A DNA stretch of 64,000 nucleotides from an uncultured Blautia sp. (GCA_900539525.1 UQCM01000010.1:6090-70089); one strand, 5' to 3'. Positions 52,429 through 61,641 are shown, numbered from the stretch's first letter. Program-made: numbers and translations. Notes: generated from the letters alone by a model not told the origin.

Positions 52429-52429
52429 T

Positions 52430-54358
52430 ATGAGTCTGAGCGAAGCACAATCACGGGCGGTCGCCCATGCCGAAGGGCCCTGCATCTGTCTGGCAGGACC
52501 CGGTTCCGGCAAAACCACAGTCATCACAAAGAGAGTTCAATATCTGATTGAAAAGCGAGGAGTATCACCATCAGAAATCCTGGTGATTACCTTTACAAAG
52601 GCTGCCGCTCTCCAGATGCGGGAGCGATTTGGACGTCTCATGGGTGGAAGGCATCTGCCGGTCACCTTTGGGACTTTTCATGCTGTCTTTTTCGGTATTC
52701 TAAAGCATGCCTATCACTATACGGCAGCTAATATTCTGCGGGAGGAACAGAAATATCAGTATCTGAAAGAGATTATTGAACGGATGGATCTTGAGATTGA
52801 GGACGAAGCGGAATTTCTTTCAGGCATCATTGCAGAGATCAGTATCGTGAAAAATGACAGGATCGCCCTGGAGCATTACTATTCATCCAACTGTCCGGAG
52901 GAGACGTTTCGGGAGATTTTTCGGAAATACCAGCAGCGGCTGATGCATACCAGACTGCTGGATTTTGATGACATGCTGGTATATACCTATGAACTTTTAA
53001 AGGAGCGAAAGGATATCCGGGAGGGATGGCAGAAGCGCTTTCCCTATATCCTGATCGATGAGTTCCAGGATATCAATCAGATACAGTACGATGTGATCCG
53101 GCTGCTGGCCCTGCCGAAGAACAACCTGTTTATTGTGGGAGATGACGATCAGTCCATCTACCGTTTCCGGGGAGCACGTCCGGAGATCATGTTAAATTTT
53201 GGAAAGGATTATCCGGAGGCAGTGATGATGAAACTGGACGTAAACTACCGGTCAACAGAGAATATCATCCGGGGAGCAGGGAGAGTGATCGTCAACAATA
53301 CCATGCGTTATCCCAAGGACATTCATGGTGTGAAAGACGCGGGAGAGAAGATTGAGGTACATGGGTTTGTCACGCAGTCCCAGGAGAATCTTTATCTTGT
53401 AAAGAAGGTTAAGGATTATCTGGAAGGAGGCTACCGTCATGAAGATATTGCCGTTCTGTTCCGGACAAATACAGGGGCGAGGCTGATGGTGGAGAAGTTT
53501 ATGGAGTACAATATACCCTTCCAGATGCGTGACAGTATGCCGAATATCTATGAACACTGGATCGCCTGTGATATCATCTCCTATATAAAGCTCGCCATGG
53601 GCAGCAGGGAGCGTAAAGAGTTTTTGCGGATCATCAACCGTCCGAAACGTTACATAAGCCGGGAATGTCTCGATGATCCGGAAATCTCTTTTGAGAATCT
53701 GAAAACACATTACCAGGATAAGGACTGGATGGTGGAGCGCATCGAAAAACTGGAATACGACCTGCGGCTGATAAAAAATATGACGCCCTATGCGGCAATT
53801 AATTTCATCCGTCATGGTGTTGGCTATGAAGAATACCTGGCTGATTATGCACAGTACCGCCGTATGAAACCGGAGGAACTCTATGATGTATTAAATGAAC
53901 TTCAGGAGGCGGCCAGAAATTTCAGGACCTTCGATGACTGGTTTCAGCATATGGATGAGTATGCAGAGACACTGAAGCGTCAGGCGAAGGAACAGCAGCA
54001 GGAAAGACATGCAGTGGTCTTCACCACCCTGCACAGTGCCAAGGGACTGGAATTTCCCATCGTTTTTATCGCAGATGCCAATGAGGGGAACATGCCCCAC
54101 CGGAAAGCAGTACTGGATGTGGATCTGCAGGAGGAACGCCGCATGTTCTATGTGGGCATGACCAGGGCGAAGGAGCGGCTGCATATTTACTATGCCAAAG
54201 AAAAATACGGAAAGGTGCTGCAGCTGTCAAGATTTGTGGAGGAGCTGAAGAACGGGGGACAGAAGAATGGAGGTTCAGGGAAGAAGAACGTTACCGGTCA
54301 CGGAGTGAACAGTAACAGAAGAGCAGGGAACACAGGGAAAAGAGTTAGAGGAGTATAA
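52430..54358 (+). CDS. UvrD/Rep-family ATP-dependent DNA helicase with a repeat-derived C-terminus
   Basis: This superfamily I 3'-5' helicase shows motif I AGPGSGKTTVITKR, Ia TFTKAA-like ITFTKAAALQMRERF, II LIDEFQDINQIQYD, III VGDDDQSIYRFRGA, IV LDVNYRSTENI, V TLHSAKGLEFPIVFI and VI EERRMFYVGMTRAKERL. At 642 residues it is shorter than PcrA (about 720-750). The last 22 residues (VTGHGVNSNRRAGNTGKRVRG) are encoded by the 27-bp palindromic repeat at 54290-54316 and what follows, so the native C-terminus was probably lost. It starts one base after the gltX stop. Confidence 0.9.
   Translation: MSLSEAQSRAVAHAEGPCICLAGPGSGKTTVITKRVQYLIEKRGVSPSEILVITFTKAAALQMRERFGRLMGGRHLPVTFGTFHAVFFGILKHAYHYTAANILREEQKYQYLKEIIERMDLEIEDEAEFLSGIIAEISIVKNDRIALEHYYSSNCPEETFREIFRKYQQRLMHTRLLDFDDMLVYTYELLKERKDIREGWQKRFPYILIDEFQDINQIQYDVIRLLALPKNNLFIVGDDDQSIYRFRGARPEIMLNFGKDYPEAVMMKLDVNYRSTENIIRGAGRVIVNNTMRYPKDIHGVKDAGEKIEVHGFVTQSQENLYLVKKVKDYLEGGYRHEDIAVLFRTNTGARLMVEKFMEYNIPFQMRDSMPNIYEHWIACDIISYIKLAMGSRERKEFLRIINRPKRYISRECLDDPEISFENLKTHYQDKDWMVERIEKLEYDLRLIKNMTPYAAINFIRHGVGYEEYLADYAQYRRMKPEELYDVLNELQEAARNFRTFDDWFQHMDEYAETLKRQAKEQQQERHAVVFTTLHSAKGLEFPIVFIADANEGNMPHRKAVLDVDLQEERRMFYVGMTRAKERLHIYYAKEKYGKVLQLSRFVEELKNGGQKNGGSGKKNVTGHGVNSNRRAGNTGKRVRGV
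54290..54316. repeat. 27-bp palindrome inside the helicase 3' end
   Basis: GTTACCGGTCAC-GGA-GTGAACAGTAAC is read in frame as VTGHGVNSN. Other copies lie at 42545-42571 (intergenic) and 12356-12382 (inverted). Confidence 0.75.
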
Positions 54359-54367
54359 GAATACAAA

Positions 54368-54432
54368 GCGGGTGAGTCATCAGTCCGCTGCCATCATTTG
54401 TGCAGCAGGCATATGACTCACCCGCATCTTTT
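54368..54432 (+). terminator. Terminator after the helicase gene
   Basis: GCGGGTGAGTCAT (54368-54380) pairs exactly with ATGACTCACCCGC (54413-54425), followed by ATCTTTT. The 13-bp outer stem encloses a smaller CTGC-type inner pairing. Confidence 0.75.
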
Positions 54433-54471
54433 CCTATGCGTCTTTACATCTGCATCAGGAATCCATCTTAC

Positions 54472-54634
54472 TAGTATAACCCACATTAAATACCTTACTG
54501 TTTCGATGAGGATGCTTTTTCGAGAGTGCAGGTGTAAAAACGCAGGCGTAGCGGGCTACGCTGAGGCTTTTACACCTGTGCTATCGGGAAAGCAGACCAG
54601 CGAAACATAAGGTTATTTGGTGTGGGTTATACTA
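54472..54634. mobile_element. 163-bp MITE-like element, copy 2
   Basis: The ends are TAGTATAACCCACATTAAAT (left) and GGTTATTTGGTGTGGGTTAT then ACTA (right), so the terminal inverted repeat is about 20 bp with mismatches. The interior has GGTGTAAAA..TTTTACACC enclosing GCGTAGCGGGCTACGC, giving a nearly self-complementary molecule. The same length and core sequence occur at 5570-5732. It lies between convergent genes and supplies the TAG stop of the DUF1292 gene. Confidence 0.78.
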
Positions 54635-54985
54635 AACTTCATCCTCACCGACGATCTCATCGAACTCCTGACTGTCCAGCAGTTCATCAAAAGCATCCGC
54701 AACGATCTCATATTCCTCATCGTCCTCAATGTTGTCCAGCTGAGGCTCGCCGTTTACTTCTGTGAAACGGTAAAGATATACTTCGCCGTCCTCATTTTCG
54801 CCGTTCTCATCCAGAGGGAGAAGTGCGATATATTCTTTGTCTCCGGCCGGGAAAATGGTCAGGACAGCACACTCTAATACCGTACCATCGTCCAGCGTAA
54901 GAGTTACGGAGGCTCCGCCTTCCGAACCACAGTCACTTCCGCAGCATCCGCAGTCGCCGCTGCAGCTGTTTTCAAATTCACTCAT
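54632..54985 (-). CDS. DUF1292 domain protein with a Cys-rich N-terminus
   Basis: This small acidic Firmicute protein of unknown function has 117 residues. The N-terminal 25 residues contain five cysteines (CSGDCGCCGSDCG) not found in the DUF1292 core. The core (TLTLDDGTVLECAVLTIF, EYIALLPLDE, GEVYLYRFTE, EEYEIVADAFDELL) fits the domain. GTGAGG precedes the ATG. The TAG stop comes from the end of the adjacent 163-bp element, so the tail EFDEIVGEDEV may be slightly altered. Confidence 0.85.
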   Translation of the reverse strand: MSEFENSCSGDCGCCGSDCGSEGGASVTLTLDDGTVLECAVLTIFPAGDKEYIALLPLDENGENEDGEVYLYRFTEVNGEPQLDNIEDDEEYEIVADAFDELLDSQEFDEIVGEDEV

Positions 54986-55088
54986 GTCAAATACCTCACA
55001 ATCTTAAAAATAGGCAGGTAACTGTCTTTGTCTTATCAGTTACACAGATAGTTTCTGGGCTGTTACGCAGCCGTTTTCAATCCATTTC

Positions 55089-55117
55089 ACTTTATCAGAT
55101 AAGTGGTCAGATTGCAA
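55089..55117 (-). promoter_or_regulatory. Promoter for the DUF1292 gene
   Basis: On the minus strand TTGCAA (55117-55112), 17 bases and TAAAGT (55094-55089), with TGA before the -10. Confidence 0.6.
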
Positions 55118-55143
55118 GCTATTTATAAGAAAAAATATACCAA

Positions 55144-55172
55144 TTGAATCGAAATTATGTTATACTTATAAT
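55144..55172 (+). promoter_or_regulatory. Promoter for xth and the genes behind it
   Basis: TTGAAT (55144-55149), 17 bases and a perfect TATAAT (55167-55172). It is divergent from the DUF1292 promoter, 26 bases away. Confidence 0.7.
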
Positions 55173-55178
55173 GAGATG

Positions 55179-55255
55179 CCAGGGATTTTGGGAGCGCGGG
55201 AGCGCGGAAAAATCTGAAGGCATCATGGGCTCAAAAATATTTGACCCCATGATAG
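55179..55255. repeat. Mosaic repeat fragment upstream of xth
   Basis: GATTTTGGGAGCGCGG matches 21526-21541, and the reverse of AAATCTGAAGGCATC matches GATGCCTTCGGATTT at 24220-24234. ATGGGCTCAAAAATATTTGA and CCCCATGAT form an inverted pair with the left end. It is transcribed as part of the xth leader. Confidence 0.5.
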
Positions 55256-55314
55256 TGCAAGATCGGTTACGCAAAGGGTAATCGAAATCAGATACAGGCA
55301 TGGAGGAAAACGCA

Positions 55315-56112
55315 ATGAAACTGATATCTTGGAACGTAAACGGGCTGCGTGCCTGTGTGCAAAAAGGATTTCTTGATTTTTTTAAAGAGATTGACGCGGA
55401 TATTTTCTGTATCCAGGAAACCAAGCTGCAGGAAGGGCAGATCAGCCTGGAGCTTGAAGGATTCCACCAGTACTGGAATTATGCAGTGAAAAAGGGATAT
55501 TCGGGTACAGCAGTTTTTACAAAGGAGGAGCCGCTGACAGTCACCTATGGAATAGGAATGGAGCTGCATGACCAGGAGGGAAGGGTGATTACACTGGAGT
55601 ATCCGGGCTACTTCCTGGTGACCGTTTATACGCCGAACTCACAGAACGAGCTGGCGAGACTGGATTACCGGATGCAGTGGGAGAAAGATTTTCTGGCATA
55701 TCTGAAAAAGCTGGAGGAACAGAAGCCGGTGATCTTCTGCGGCGATCTGAATGTGGCGCATCAGGAGATCGATTTGAAGAATCCGAAGACAAACCGCAAG
55801 AATGCCGGATTTACTGACGAAGAGCGGCAGAAGTTTACACAGCTGCTGGCGACGGGATTTATTGATACTTTCCGTTATTTTTACCCGGATCAGGAGGGCA
55901 TCTATTCCTGGTGGTCCTATCGTTTCCGCGCCCGCGAGAAGAATGCCGGCTGGCGGATCGACTATTTCTGCGTATCGGAATGTTTGAAGGACAGGCTGGT
56001 GGATGCAAAGATCCACACAGAAATCTATGGCTCCGATCACTGTCCGGTGGAGCTTACGATCGACATGCTGGATGCAAATACCGGAGGTACCCATGAATCT
56101 TCTGACCATTGA
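55315..56112 (+). CDS. xth: Exodeoxyribonuclease III / AP endonuclease
   Basis: This base-excision-repair nuclease of the exonuclease III family has 265 residues from 55315 ([18 protein letters not shown]), with GGAGG upstream. Catalytic motifs include FCIQETKLQ (Glu), [22 protein letters not shown] (Asp and Asn), WRIDYFCVS (Asp) and [11 protein letters not shown] (Asp-His). The stop overlaps the next gene by 20 bases. Confidence 0.96.
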   Translation: MKLISWNVNGLRACVQKGFLDFFKEIDADIFCIQETKLQEGQISLELEGFHQYWNYAVKKGYSGTAVFTKEEPLTVTYGIGMELHDQEGRVITLEYPGYFLVTVYTPNSQNELARLDYRMQWEKDFLAYLKKLEEQKPVIFCGDLNVAHQEIDLKNPKTNRKNAGFTDEERQKFTQLLATGFIDTFRYFYPDQEGIYSWWSYRFRAREKNAGWRIDYFCVSECLKDRLVDAKIHTEIYGSDHCPVELTIDMLDANTGGTHESSDH

Positions 56113-57898
56113 GAAACTGACGAAAGTATTTACGGAGAGAAAGATCTTTGACGGGGCGGATTTTTCGATTAATGAAAATGAAAAAATCGGTGTCATCGGA
56201 ATCAACGGGACAGGTAAGTCCACACTGCTGCGGATCGCGGCAGGGCTGGAGGAACCGGATGAGGGAACCGTGACAAAGGGAAATCAGGTAGTCATCCGTT
56301 TTCTGATGCAGAATCCCGCGTTTGACCCGGAGAGTACTGTCCTGGAGGCGGCACTTTCGGGAAATATTACCAGGCTGAATGAGTGGACGGTGGAAAGCGA
56401 AGCCAGATCCATGCTGAATAAACTGAAGATTACGGATGTTAATCAGAAGATAAAGGAACTTTCCGGCGGACAGAAGAAGAGGATCGCACTGGTAAATGTG
56501 CTCCTTCTTCCGGCAGATATCCTGATCCTGGATGAGCCTACGAACCACCTGGATAATGAAATGGCAGGATGGCTGGAGGAATTTCTGATAAGCTATCGGG
56601 GTGCTGTGCTGATGGTAACGCATGACCGGTATTTTCTGGACCGGGTGTCCAATCGGATCGTGGAGATCGATAAGGGAAAGATCTACAGCTATCCGGGCAG
56701 TTATTCTGAGTTTGTCCGTCTGAAAGAAGCCAGGCAGAACATAGAGATCGCATCGGAAAGAAAGCGGCAGAGCATTCTGCGCACAGAGCTTGCCTGGCTG
56801 GCCAGAGGCGCCAGGGCAAGATCCACGAAGCAGAAAGCACATATTGCCCGAATTGAAGATTTAATGGAACAGAGAGGTCCCGTAGAAGATGCAGCAGTGG
56901 AGATGAGCTCGATCTCCACCCGCATGGGAAGAAAGACCATAGAGGTACAGGGCATCTGTAAATCCTACGGGGATAAAGTACTGATCAGAGATTTCAGCTA
57001 TATTTTTCTGAAAGATGAGCGCGTTGGAATCATAGGTGAGAATGGCTGCGGGAAGAGCACGCTTTTGAAGATCATCACAGGCAATGTAAAGCCGGATGCG
57101 GGAACGGTTGAAATCGGACAGACGGTAAAGATCGGCTACTTTTCGCAGGAGAGCGAGGAGATGGATGACGGGGAGCGTGTGATCGATTACGTAAAGGAAG
57201 CAGGAGAATATGTTACGACGACAGAAGGGAAGATCACAGCTTCCCAGATGCTGGAGCGTTTCCTGTTTGATGGCTCCATGCAGTGGAACCCTATTGGAAA
57301 GCTGTCCGGAGGGGAGAAGCGGAGACTTCATCTGCTGCGTGTTCTGATGGAGGCGCCGAATGTCCTGATCCTGGATGAGCCCACCAATGATCTGGATATT
57401 CAGACACTCACGATTCTGGAGGATTATCTGGATTCCTTTGAAGGGATTGTGATCACGGTATCTCATGACAGGTATTTCCTGGACCGGATCGTTCGGAGGA
57501 TATTTGCATATGAAGAAAACGGGCATCTGCAGCAGTATGAGGGGAATTATTCTGATTATCTGATTGCATATGAGAAACGTCATCCCCGGGAAGTGACAGC
57601 AACGCGGACACCACAGGAAAAGGGGAAGAAAACAGAACGTGCGCCACGGCAGAAGCTGAGATTCAGTTACAAAGAGGAACGGGAATTTGAAACGATAGAG
57701 GATGAGATCGCATCATTGGAACAGACGCTGCAGGAGATTGAGGAGCAGATGGAGGAGTCTGCCAGCAGCTACAGCCGCCTCAGTGAGCTGATGGAAGAAA
57801 AAGAACAGACAGAGGCGCTTCTCGAAGAGAAAATGGAACGATGGGAATATTTAAGTGATCTGGCACTTAGAATCGAACAGGGACGGGAGGGGAATTAG
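56093..57898 (+). CDS. ABC-F family ATPase (Uup/YfmR type)
   Basis: ABC-F proteins act on the ribosome E site to relieve translational problems, and some give antibiotic resistance. The 601-residue product from 56093 ([13 protein letters not shown]), with GGAGG in the end of xth, has two ABC cassettes. They show Walker [10 protein letters not shown] and GENGCGKST, signatures LSGGQKKR and LSGGEKRR, and Walker [12 protein letters not shown] and [11 protein letters not shown], joined by the ABC-tran extension linker. A C-terminal coiled coil (residues 530-601, [20 protein letters not shown]) is typical of Uup/YfmR. There are no membrane spans. Confidence 0.9.
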   Translation: MNLLTIEKLTKVFTERKIFDGADFSINENEKIGVIGINGTGKSTLLRIAAGLEEPDEGTVTKGNQVVIRFLMQNPAFDPESTVLEAALSGNITRLNEWTVESEARSMLNKLKITDVNQKIKELSGGQKKRIALVNVLLLPADILILDEPTNHLDNEMAGWLEEFLISYRGAVLMVTHDRYFLDRVSNRIVEIDKGKIYSYPGSYSEFVRLKEARQNIEIASERKRQSILRTELAWLARGARARSTKQKAHIARIEDLMEQRGPVEDAAVEMSSISTRMGRKTIEVQGICKSYGDKVLIRDFSYIFLKDERVGIIGENGCGKSTLLKIITGNVKPDAGTVEIGQTVKIGYFSQESEEMDDGERVIDYVKEAGEYVTTTEGKITASQMLERFLFDGSMQWNPIGKLSGGEKRRLHLLRVLMEAPNVLILDEPTNDLDIQTLTILEDYLDSFEGIVITVSHDRYFLDRIVRRIFAYEENGHLQQYEGNYSDYLIAYEKRHPREVTATRTPQEKGKKTERAPRQKLRFSYKEEREFETIEDEIASLEQTLQEIEEQMEESASSYSRLSELMEEKEQTEALLEEKMERWEYLSDLALRIEQGREGN

Positions 57899-57899
57899 A

Positions 57900-59753
57900 G
57901 TGAAAAAAGAGATACCGGAGCAGATGAGATGTACAGCCTGCAAAGATATGGGAAGGCTGGGTGTGACAAAAGAAAAGGACGGTATTGTTTTCCGTGCCGC
58001 ATTCGATGAAACAGAGGAAATTTTCCTTTTGTTGTATAAAAAAGGATCGGATGAGATCGTGAATGAGATTTCCATGAGTGAATGGAGGCAGATCGGGAAT
58101 GTATATGCCGTAAAGATGGAGAATCTGGATGACAGAAAGTATGAGTATAATTACCGTGTCGGGAACAAGGTCATCCAGGATCCGTACGCAGGAGTGATTC
58201 GAGGAAGAAACGTATTTGGAGAGCAGGTGGCAGATGAAGACGGGCATCAGATTCGCTGTGGATTCGATTTTGAGGCGTATGACTGGAAAGAGGATGAACC
58301 GCTACAGATTCCCTATGAGGATGCGGTGATGTACAGTCTCCATGTGCGCGGATTTACCATGCAGGCAAACTCGAAGGTGCGTTATAAGGGGACTTTCCGT
58401 GGTGTTGCCGAGAAGGCGGCATATCTGAGAGATCTGGGAATTAATCAGGTGAAGCTGATGCCTGCCTATGAGTTTGATGAGATCATAAAATGCTATACAG
58501 GCCGGTATATGAGCTATGAAGAAGAGGGAAAGAATACAAAGCTGAATTTCTGGGGATATGGGGAAGGATGGTATTTTGCACCGAAGGCTTCCTATGCATC
58601 CGGAAGTGATCCGGTAAAAGAGATGAAGGATATGATATCTGTCCTGCATCAGAACGGAATCGAGGTTCTGATGGAGTTTTACTTTACAAAGGATATCAAT
58701 GTACGTATGGTCACAGACTGCCTCACACACTGGATCACGGACTATCATGTAGACGGCTTTCATTTACCGGGAAATGATGCCATGATCAGTATGCTGGCAA
58801 AAGATCCTGTGTTTGCAGGAACGAAGCTTCTCGGAAGCAGCTTTTCGACGGAGGAGATCTATTCAAATGGGAAGCTCCCATCCCGGAGAAATCTGGCCGA
58901 GTATAATGCGGGCTTTATGCAGAATGCGCGCGGCCTCTTAAAGGGTGATGAAGATCAGTTGTATCATTTTGTATACAGATGCCGTAAGAATCCTCCAGCC
59001 AGTGGTGTGATCAATTATATGGCCAGCCATGACGGATTCACGATGATGGATATGGTTTCCTATAACGACAAGCACAACGGGGCCAACGGTGAACAAAACC
59101 ATGACGGACCGGTTTATAATATCAGCTGGAACTGCGGGATGGAAGGACCGAGCAGGAAAAAGAAGATCACGGAGCTTCGGAACAGGCAGCTTCGCAATGC
59201 GTTTCTTATGCTGCTGCTGGCGAATGGAACGCCGATGATACAGGCGGGAGATGAGTTCGGAAACTCACAGGACGGCAACAACAATCCATACTGTCAGGAT
59301 AATGAGATTTCCTGGGTTGACTGGAAGGCCGCCAGAAGAAATGTAGAGCTGACAGCGTTTGTCAGGGATGTGATCGCTTTCCGTATGAGGCACAGGATTT
59401 TACACATGCCCCGTGAACTGAAGGTCATGGATACCTTATCCTGTGGCTATCCGGATCTTTCCTATCATGGAAACCGTGCGTGGTATGGGGAGTTTGACAA
59501 TGGAAATCGGGAAATCGGTATGATGTACTGCGGACAGTATGCATCAGAGGAAGAGTTTCTATATGTGGCATACAACCTGCACTGGGAGGAACAGGAGTTT
59601 GCTCTTCCGAGCCTTCCGGAGGAAATGCAGTGGTATGTGGCGATCGACAGCTCCACGGGTGTATACCCGGAGGGGGAAGAGAAAGCATGTGGTACACAAA
59701 AGACATTTTCCGTACCGGGACGTACGATTATCGTTCTGATTGGAAGAAGGTAG
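57900..59753 (+). CDS. GH13 debranching-enzyme-like protein, probably catalytically inactive
   Basis: The start is GTG at 57900, nine bases after GGAGGGG. Of 617 residues, 20-125 resemble a CBM48-type N-terminal domain. Residues 140-520 follow the isoamylase/GlgX barrel, with region IV intact (Asn-Tyr-Met-Ala-Ser-His377-Asp378, then KHNGANGEQNHDGP). Region I has VLMEFYFTKDIN instead of DVVYNH. In region II the nucleophile Asp is replaced (VDGFHLPGND, Pro290). In region III the acid/base Glu is replaced (KLLGSS, Ser313). With both catalytic carboxylates missing, glycosidase activity is unlikely; a glycan-binding or regulatory role is inferred. The frame is intact and well conserved elsewhere, so it is not a decaying gene. 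Confidence 0.8.
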   Translation: MKKEIPEQMRCTACKDMGRLGVTKEKDGIVFRAAFDETEEIFLLLYKKGSDEIVNEISMSEWRQIGNVYAVKMENLDDRKYEYNYRVGNKVIQDPYAGVIRGRNVFGEQVADEDGHQIRCGFDFEAYDWKEDEPLQIPYEDAVMYSLHVRGFTMQANSKVRYKGTFRGVAEKAAYLRDLGINQVKLMPAYEFDEIIKCYTGRYMSYEEEGKNTKLNFWGYGEGWYFAPKASYASGSDPVKEMKDMISVLHQNGIEVLMEFYFTKDINVRMVTDCLTHWITDYHVDGFHLPGNDAMISMLAKDPVFAGTKLLGSSFSTEEIYSNGKLPSRRNLAEYNAGFMQNARGLLKGDEDQLYHFVYRCRKNPPASGVINYMASHDGFTMMDMVSYNDKHNGANGEQNHDGPVYNISWNCGMEGPSRKKKITELRNRQLRNAFLMLLLANGTPMIQAGDEFGNSQDGNNNPYCQDNEISWVDWKAARRNVELTAFVRDVIAFRMRHRILHMPRELKVMDTLSCGYPDLSYHGNRAWYGEFDNGNREIGMMYCGQYASEEEFLYVAYNLHWEEQEFALPSLPEEMQWYVAIDSSTGVYPEGEEKACGTQKTFSVPGRTIIVLIGRR

Positions 59754-59760
59754 GGATTCC

Positions 59761-60303
59761 ATGATAAAAGATGCAATCGGTCATTTCAAAACCATAACAA
59801 AACATAAGCTTCTGGTCATGAAAGGCTGCTTTCGGGTCGGCCTTTACAAACAGGGACTGCTCCATGATATGTCGAAATATATGCCGTCAGAATTTCTGGT
59901 GGGATGCCGTTACTATCAGGGAAACAGGAGCCCGAACAACGCAGAGAGGGAGAGATACGGATATTCCTCTGCATGGCTGCATCACAAGGGACGCAATAAA
60001 CACCACTTTGAATACTGGGTTGACTACAGCCTGGAGCAGAATCAGGTTCCCATGGCCGGAGTACAGATGCCGCGGAAATATGTGGCAGAGATGCTGATGG
60101 ACCGGATCGCAGCCTCGAAGGTTTACAATGGAGCATCTTACACAGACCATGATCCGATCCAATACTACCTGAGAGGAAAGAATCACTACATGATGCATCC
60201 CCGGACAGCGAAGGAACTGGAAGGGCTCTTAAGGATCCTGGATCAGAGAGGGGAAGAGGCACTTTATGATTTTGTAAAGAACCGGTATCTGAAGAAGAGA
60301 TGA
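59761..60303 (+). CDS. DUF5662 family protein
   Basis: The product is 180 residues from 59761 (MIKDAIGHFKTITKHKLLV), preceded by AAGGTAGGG. Conserved patches GLLHDMSKYMPSEF, AWLHHKGRNKHHFEYW and YTDHDPIQYYLRGKNHYMMH are rich in His and Asp, recalling HD-type metal sites. Function is unknown. It follows the GH13-like gene by seven bases and ends at a bidirectional terminator. Confidence 0.8.
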   Translation: MIKDAIGHFKTITKHKLLVMKGCFRVGLYKQGLLHDMSKYMPSEFLVGCRYYQGNRSPNNAERERYGYSSAWLHHKGRNKHHFEYWVDYSLEQNQVPMAGVQMPRKYVAEMLMDRIAASKVYNGASYTDHDPIQYYLRGKNHYMMHPRTAKELEGLLRILDQRGEEALYDFVKNRYLKKR

Positions 60304-60342
60304 TTCCCCCTTGAATCGCAGGCTTTAAGAAAACAGAAAAAG

Positions 60343-60389
60343 AAACCGCTGCATAACAGATAAGAATGATCTGTGGTGCAGCGGTTTTT
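60343..60389. terminator. Bidirectional terminator between DUF5662 gene and luxS
   Basis: AAACCGCTGC-ATAACAGAT and ATCTGT-GGTGCAGCGGTTT pair around AAGAATG, with TTTTT on the plus side and a T-rich tract on the minus side. Confidence 0.85.
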
Positions 60390-60463
60390 AGAAGGGATTT
60401 CTTAATATTTCCCATGAAATAAATCTTTTCGGGAATATGTGCATGCAGGTGTGGATGCAGATA

Positions 60464-60943
60464 TTATTCGGGATAAACCAGACGATCCACGGAGATGTCG
60501 GTCAGGACTTCCCTGAGAAATTTCTTTGCCAGATAGTTTGCCATCGGAAGATTCATATCCAGATAGTTGCCGCAGTCCCTTGGAGAAGCTCCCGGGATTT
60601 CATCTTCAAAACCGGAGATAAAAGTAAACATTTCCGTAAGAAGAGGAACGATATCCTCCGAAGTCAGATCGCCTGCCAGCAGCAGATAGAAACCGGTGCG
60701 GCATCCCATCGGACCGAAGTAGACGATGCGGCTGCCATAGTCAGCATGATTCCTTAAAAAAGTAGCGGCAAGATGCTCAATCGTATGGATTTCAGCCGTA
60801 TTCATGACCGGCTCTTCATTTGGCGAGGTCATGCGGATATCAAATGTTGTGATCGTTTCAGCACCGATATGATCCTTTCGCGATACATAAACACCGGGCT
60901 GCAGCTTTATGTGGTCAATTGTAAAACTTGCGATTTTCTCCAT
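60464..60943 (-). CDS. luxS: S-ribosylhomocysteine lyase
   Basis: LuxS cleaves S-ribosylhomocysteine to homocysteine and the autoinducer-2 precursor. The 159-residue product has the metal ligands His53 and His57 (HTIEH) and Cys124 (PRDCGNYLD), plus the catalytic Cys81 (GPMGCRTGFY) and Glu56. AAAGGAA precedes the ATG. It is a single gene. Confidence 0.97.
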   Translation of the reverse strand: MEKIASFTIDHIKLQPGVYVSRKDHIGAETITTFDIRMTSPNEEPVMNTAEIHTIEHLAATFLRNHADYGSRIVYFGPMGCRTGFYLLLAGDLTSEDIVPLLTEMFTFISGFEDEIPGASPRDCGNYLDMNLPMANYLAKKFLREVLTDISVDRLVYPE

Positions 60944-60995
60944 AGTTATATTCCTTTCCGTTCTAAGACATGATGTATCTGTTCAGAATAACAGA

Positions 60996-61024
60996 ATAAT
61001 AATATCTGTACATCTGCGATTCAA
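60996..61024 (-). promoter_or_regulatory. luxS promoter
   Basis: On the minus strand TTGAAT (61024-61019), 17 bases and TATTAT (61001-60996). Confidence 0.5.
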
Positions 61025-61149
61025 TGTCTGTCAATTTTCCTTAATTATAAATTTGCAGGCGGAAATAGTCAAATAAAATTTTAATGTTACATAGCCCTTG
61101 ATGTGTTGATTTTGTGATCGAATTGTTTTTGAAAATTGATGATAGGATA

Positions 61150-61177
61150 TTGACAAAAACCAATCAAAGAGTATAAT
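61150..61177 (+). promoter_or_regulatory. Promoter of the toxin-antitoxin pair
   Basis: A consensus TTGACA (61150-61155), 16 bases and TATAAT (61172-61177). The first ATG of the toxin frame (61176) lies inside the -10, so translation must begin further downstream. Confidence 0.75.
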
Positions 61178-61619
61178 GGTGATAGGAATAATAAAAAAAG
61201 CAATCATCATTAGGAAAGTAGGGATACTTATACTGGATATAACACAGAACGATATTGATATTTACCTGACAGAGGTAAAAGAAGCAATCAGAAATAACAA
61301 ATACAGAATAGAACGGAATTCTCGCAGGCAGGATAATATTAATCTATTTTTGAACTATATTATTGACGAGACAATGGCGAAAGATATATTTCTTGGATTA
61401 ACTGCAACTGATTTTTCAGAAGTGTTGCAGAATGAGCACAGAGGTTATGAACATGAGTTATTGTATGTTTTTGGCAAGGATGTTGAACTTTTGGAAAGAA
61501 TAGGCAATACAAATAAAACAGTTTCCCTATACATAAAATTTAACAAGCTGGATCACTGTTATGTAATTGTTGTATCACTTCATGAACAGAAATATCCGAT
61601 GAAATACTATTTTAAATAA
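61176..61619 (+). CDS. MqsR-like toxin
   Basis: The C-terminal 90 residues align by pattern with MqsR (RelE-fold mRNA interferase): AKDIFLGLTATDFSEVLQNE, then VSLYIKFNKLDHCYVIVVSL, matching MqsR's NVIIGLSESDFYKS and QVYLKITVIHDVLIVSF. The N-terminal part (DITQNDIDIYLTEVKEAIRN, RRQDNINLF) is longer than in E. coli MqsR (98 residues). The start is unclear. The ATG at 61176 and GTG at 61179 overlap the promoter -10, and the only later in-frame candidate before the conserved part is CTG at 61233 (LDITQND) behind AGGAAAGTAGGG. The antitoxin gene follows 22 bases later. AT-rich codon use differs from the rest of the window. Confidence 0.75.
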   Translation: MVIGIIKKAIIIRKVGILILDITQNDIDIYLTEVKEAIRNNKYRIERNSRRQDNINLFLNYIIDETMAKDIFLGLTATDFSEVLQNEHRGYEHELLYVFGKDVELLERIGNTNKTVSLYIKFNKLDHCYVIVVSLHEQKYPMKYYFK

Positions 61620-61641
61620 AATCTGATAAGGAGGAATCATG

